Source: Thermomicrobiales bacterium
Lineage (GTDB): Bacteria > Chloroflexota > Limnocylindria > Limnocylindrales > CSP1-4
Length of the DNA: 6,593 nt
Direction: 5' to 3'
NCBI GenBank assembly: GCA_004525275.1
Contig: SPCO01000084.1
Coordinates: forward strand, 1 to 6,593
The notes beneath the pieces are model-generated. The model was not told where the DNA came from, did no database searches, and worked only from the letters and a program-made list of their open reading frames with translations. Both the position numbers and the translations under genes were made by a program. Shown piece after piece: positions 6,491-6,593 of the stretch; position 1 is the stretch's first letter, and every line of letters starts with the position of its first letter.

Positions 6491-6495
6491 CTCCT
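6491..6495 (-). promoter_or_regulatory. Ribosome binding site supporting the TTG start of the M23 gene
   Basis: The minus strand reads AGGAG, then six bases (ACCGTA), then TTG at 6484. The match and spacing are good and favour this rare start codon over the GTG at 6382, whose nearest GAGGA is only three bases away. Confidence 0.5.
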
Positions 6496-6521
6496 GGCGT
6501 TGGACGGTCCCTGGGGCGCTT

Positions 6522-6564
6522 GGGGTCGCGGGGCAGGTTCGGTGCGGACCATCCGGGGTCGCGG
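6522..6564. repeat. 10-base direct repeat upstream of the M23 gene
   Basis: ggggtcgcgg occurs at 6522-6531 and again at 6555-6564, 33 bases apart start to start, close to three helical turns. It lies in the 109 bases before the M23 TTG, where no gene can be assigned. It could be a pair of regulator sites, but GC-rich chance repeats are common. Confidence 0.4.
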
Positions 6565-6593
6565 ATTCGAGCTGGGGTCTCTCTTCGCGGCCG

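Overview
This is a strongly GC-rich stretch of bacterial chromosome holding ordinary core genes in two convergent groups. The M23/LysM protein style, the very GC-rich codon use and the GTGA/ATGA stop-start overlaps suggest a high-GC, possibly Chloroflexota-like bacterium (for example a Limnocylindria relative). That placement is inference from protein style and was not checked by a search.

Plus strand, 1-2315: the 3' part of comEC (a last membrane helix plus the C-terminal metallo-beta-lactamase-fold domain), then holA (DNA polymerase III delta subunit). The stops and starts overlap by 4 bases. The recognisable ComEC domain ends near base 905. About 350 bases follow that stay open in frame but look unlike coding sequence and carry small tandem repeats.

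Minus strand, 6484 down to 2319: a membrane-anchored LysM/M23 murein hydrolase, obgE (ribosome-assembly GTPase), nadD (nicotinate-mononucleotide adenylyltransferase), rsfS (ribosome silencing factor) and a small zinc-finger protein with a YgiT-type Cys pattern. obgE/nadD and nadD/rsfS overlap by 4 bases (ATGA and GTGA), so these three are almost certainly co-transcribed. M23 to obgE (45 bases) and rsfS to the zinc-finger gene (61 bases) are close enough to belong to the same unit. The set links ribosome assembly and dormancy (ObgE, RsfS), NAD synthesis (NadD) and wall remodelling.

The two groups meet tail to tail, with 3 bases between the stops of holA and the zinc-finger gene. A 9-bp perfect inverted repeat lies just inside the end of holA. 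I see no CRISPR, tRNA, rRNA, insertion sequence or phage gene. The points most worth a second look are the ComEC tail, a shared TAGCATCGC motif just before two start codons (possible leaderless promoters), the orphan zinc-finger gene after rsfS, and the M23 gene next to obgE.
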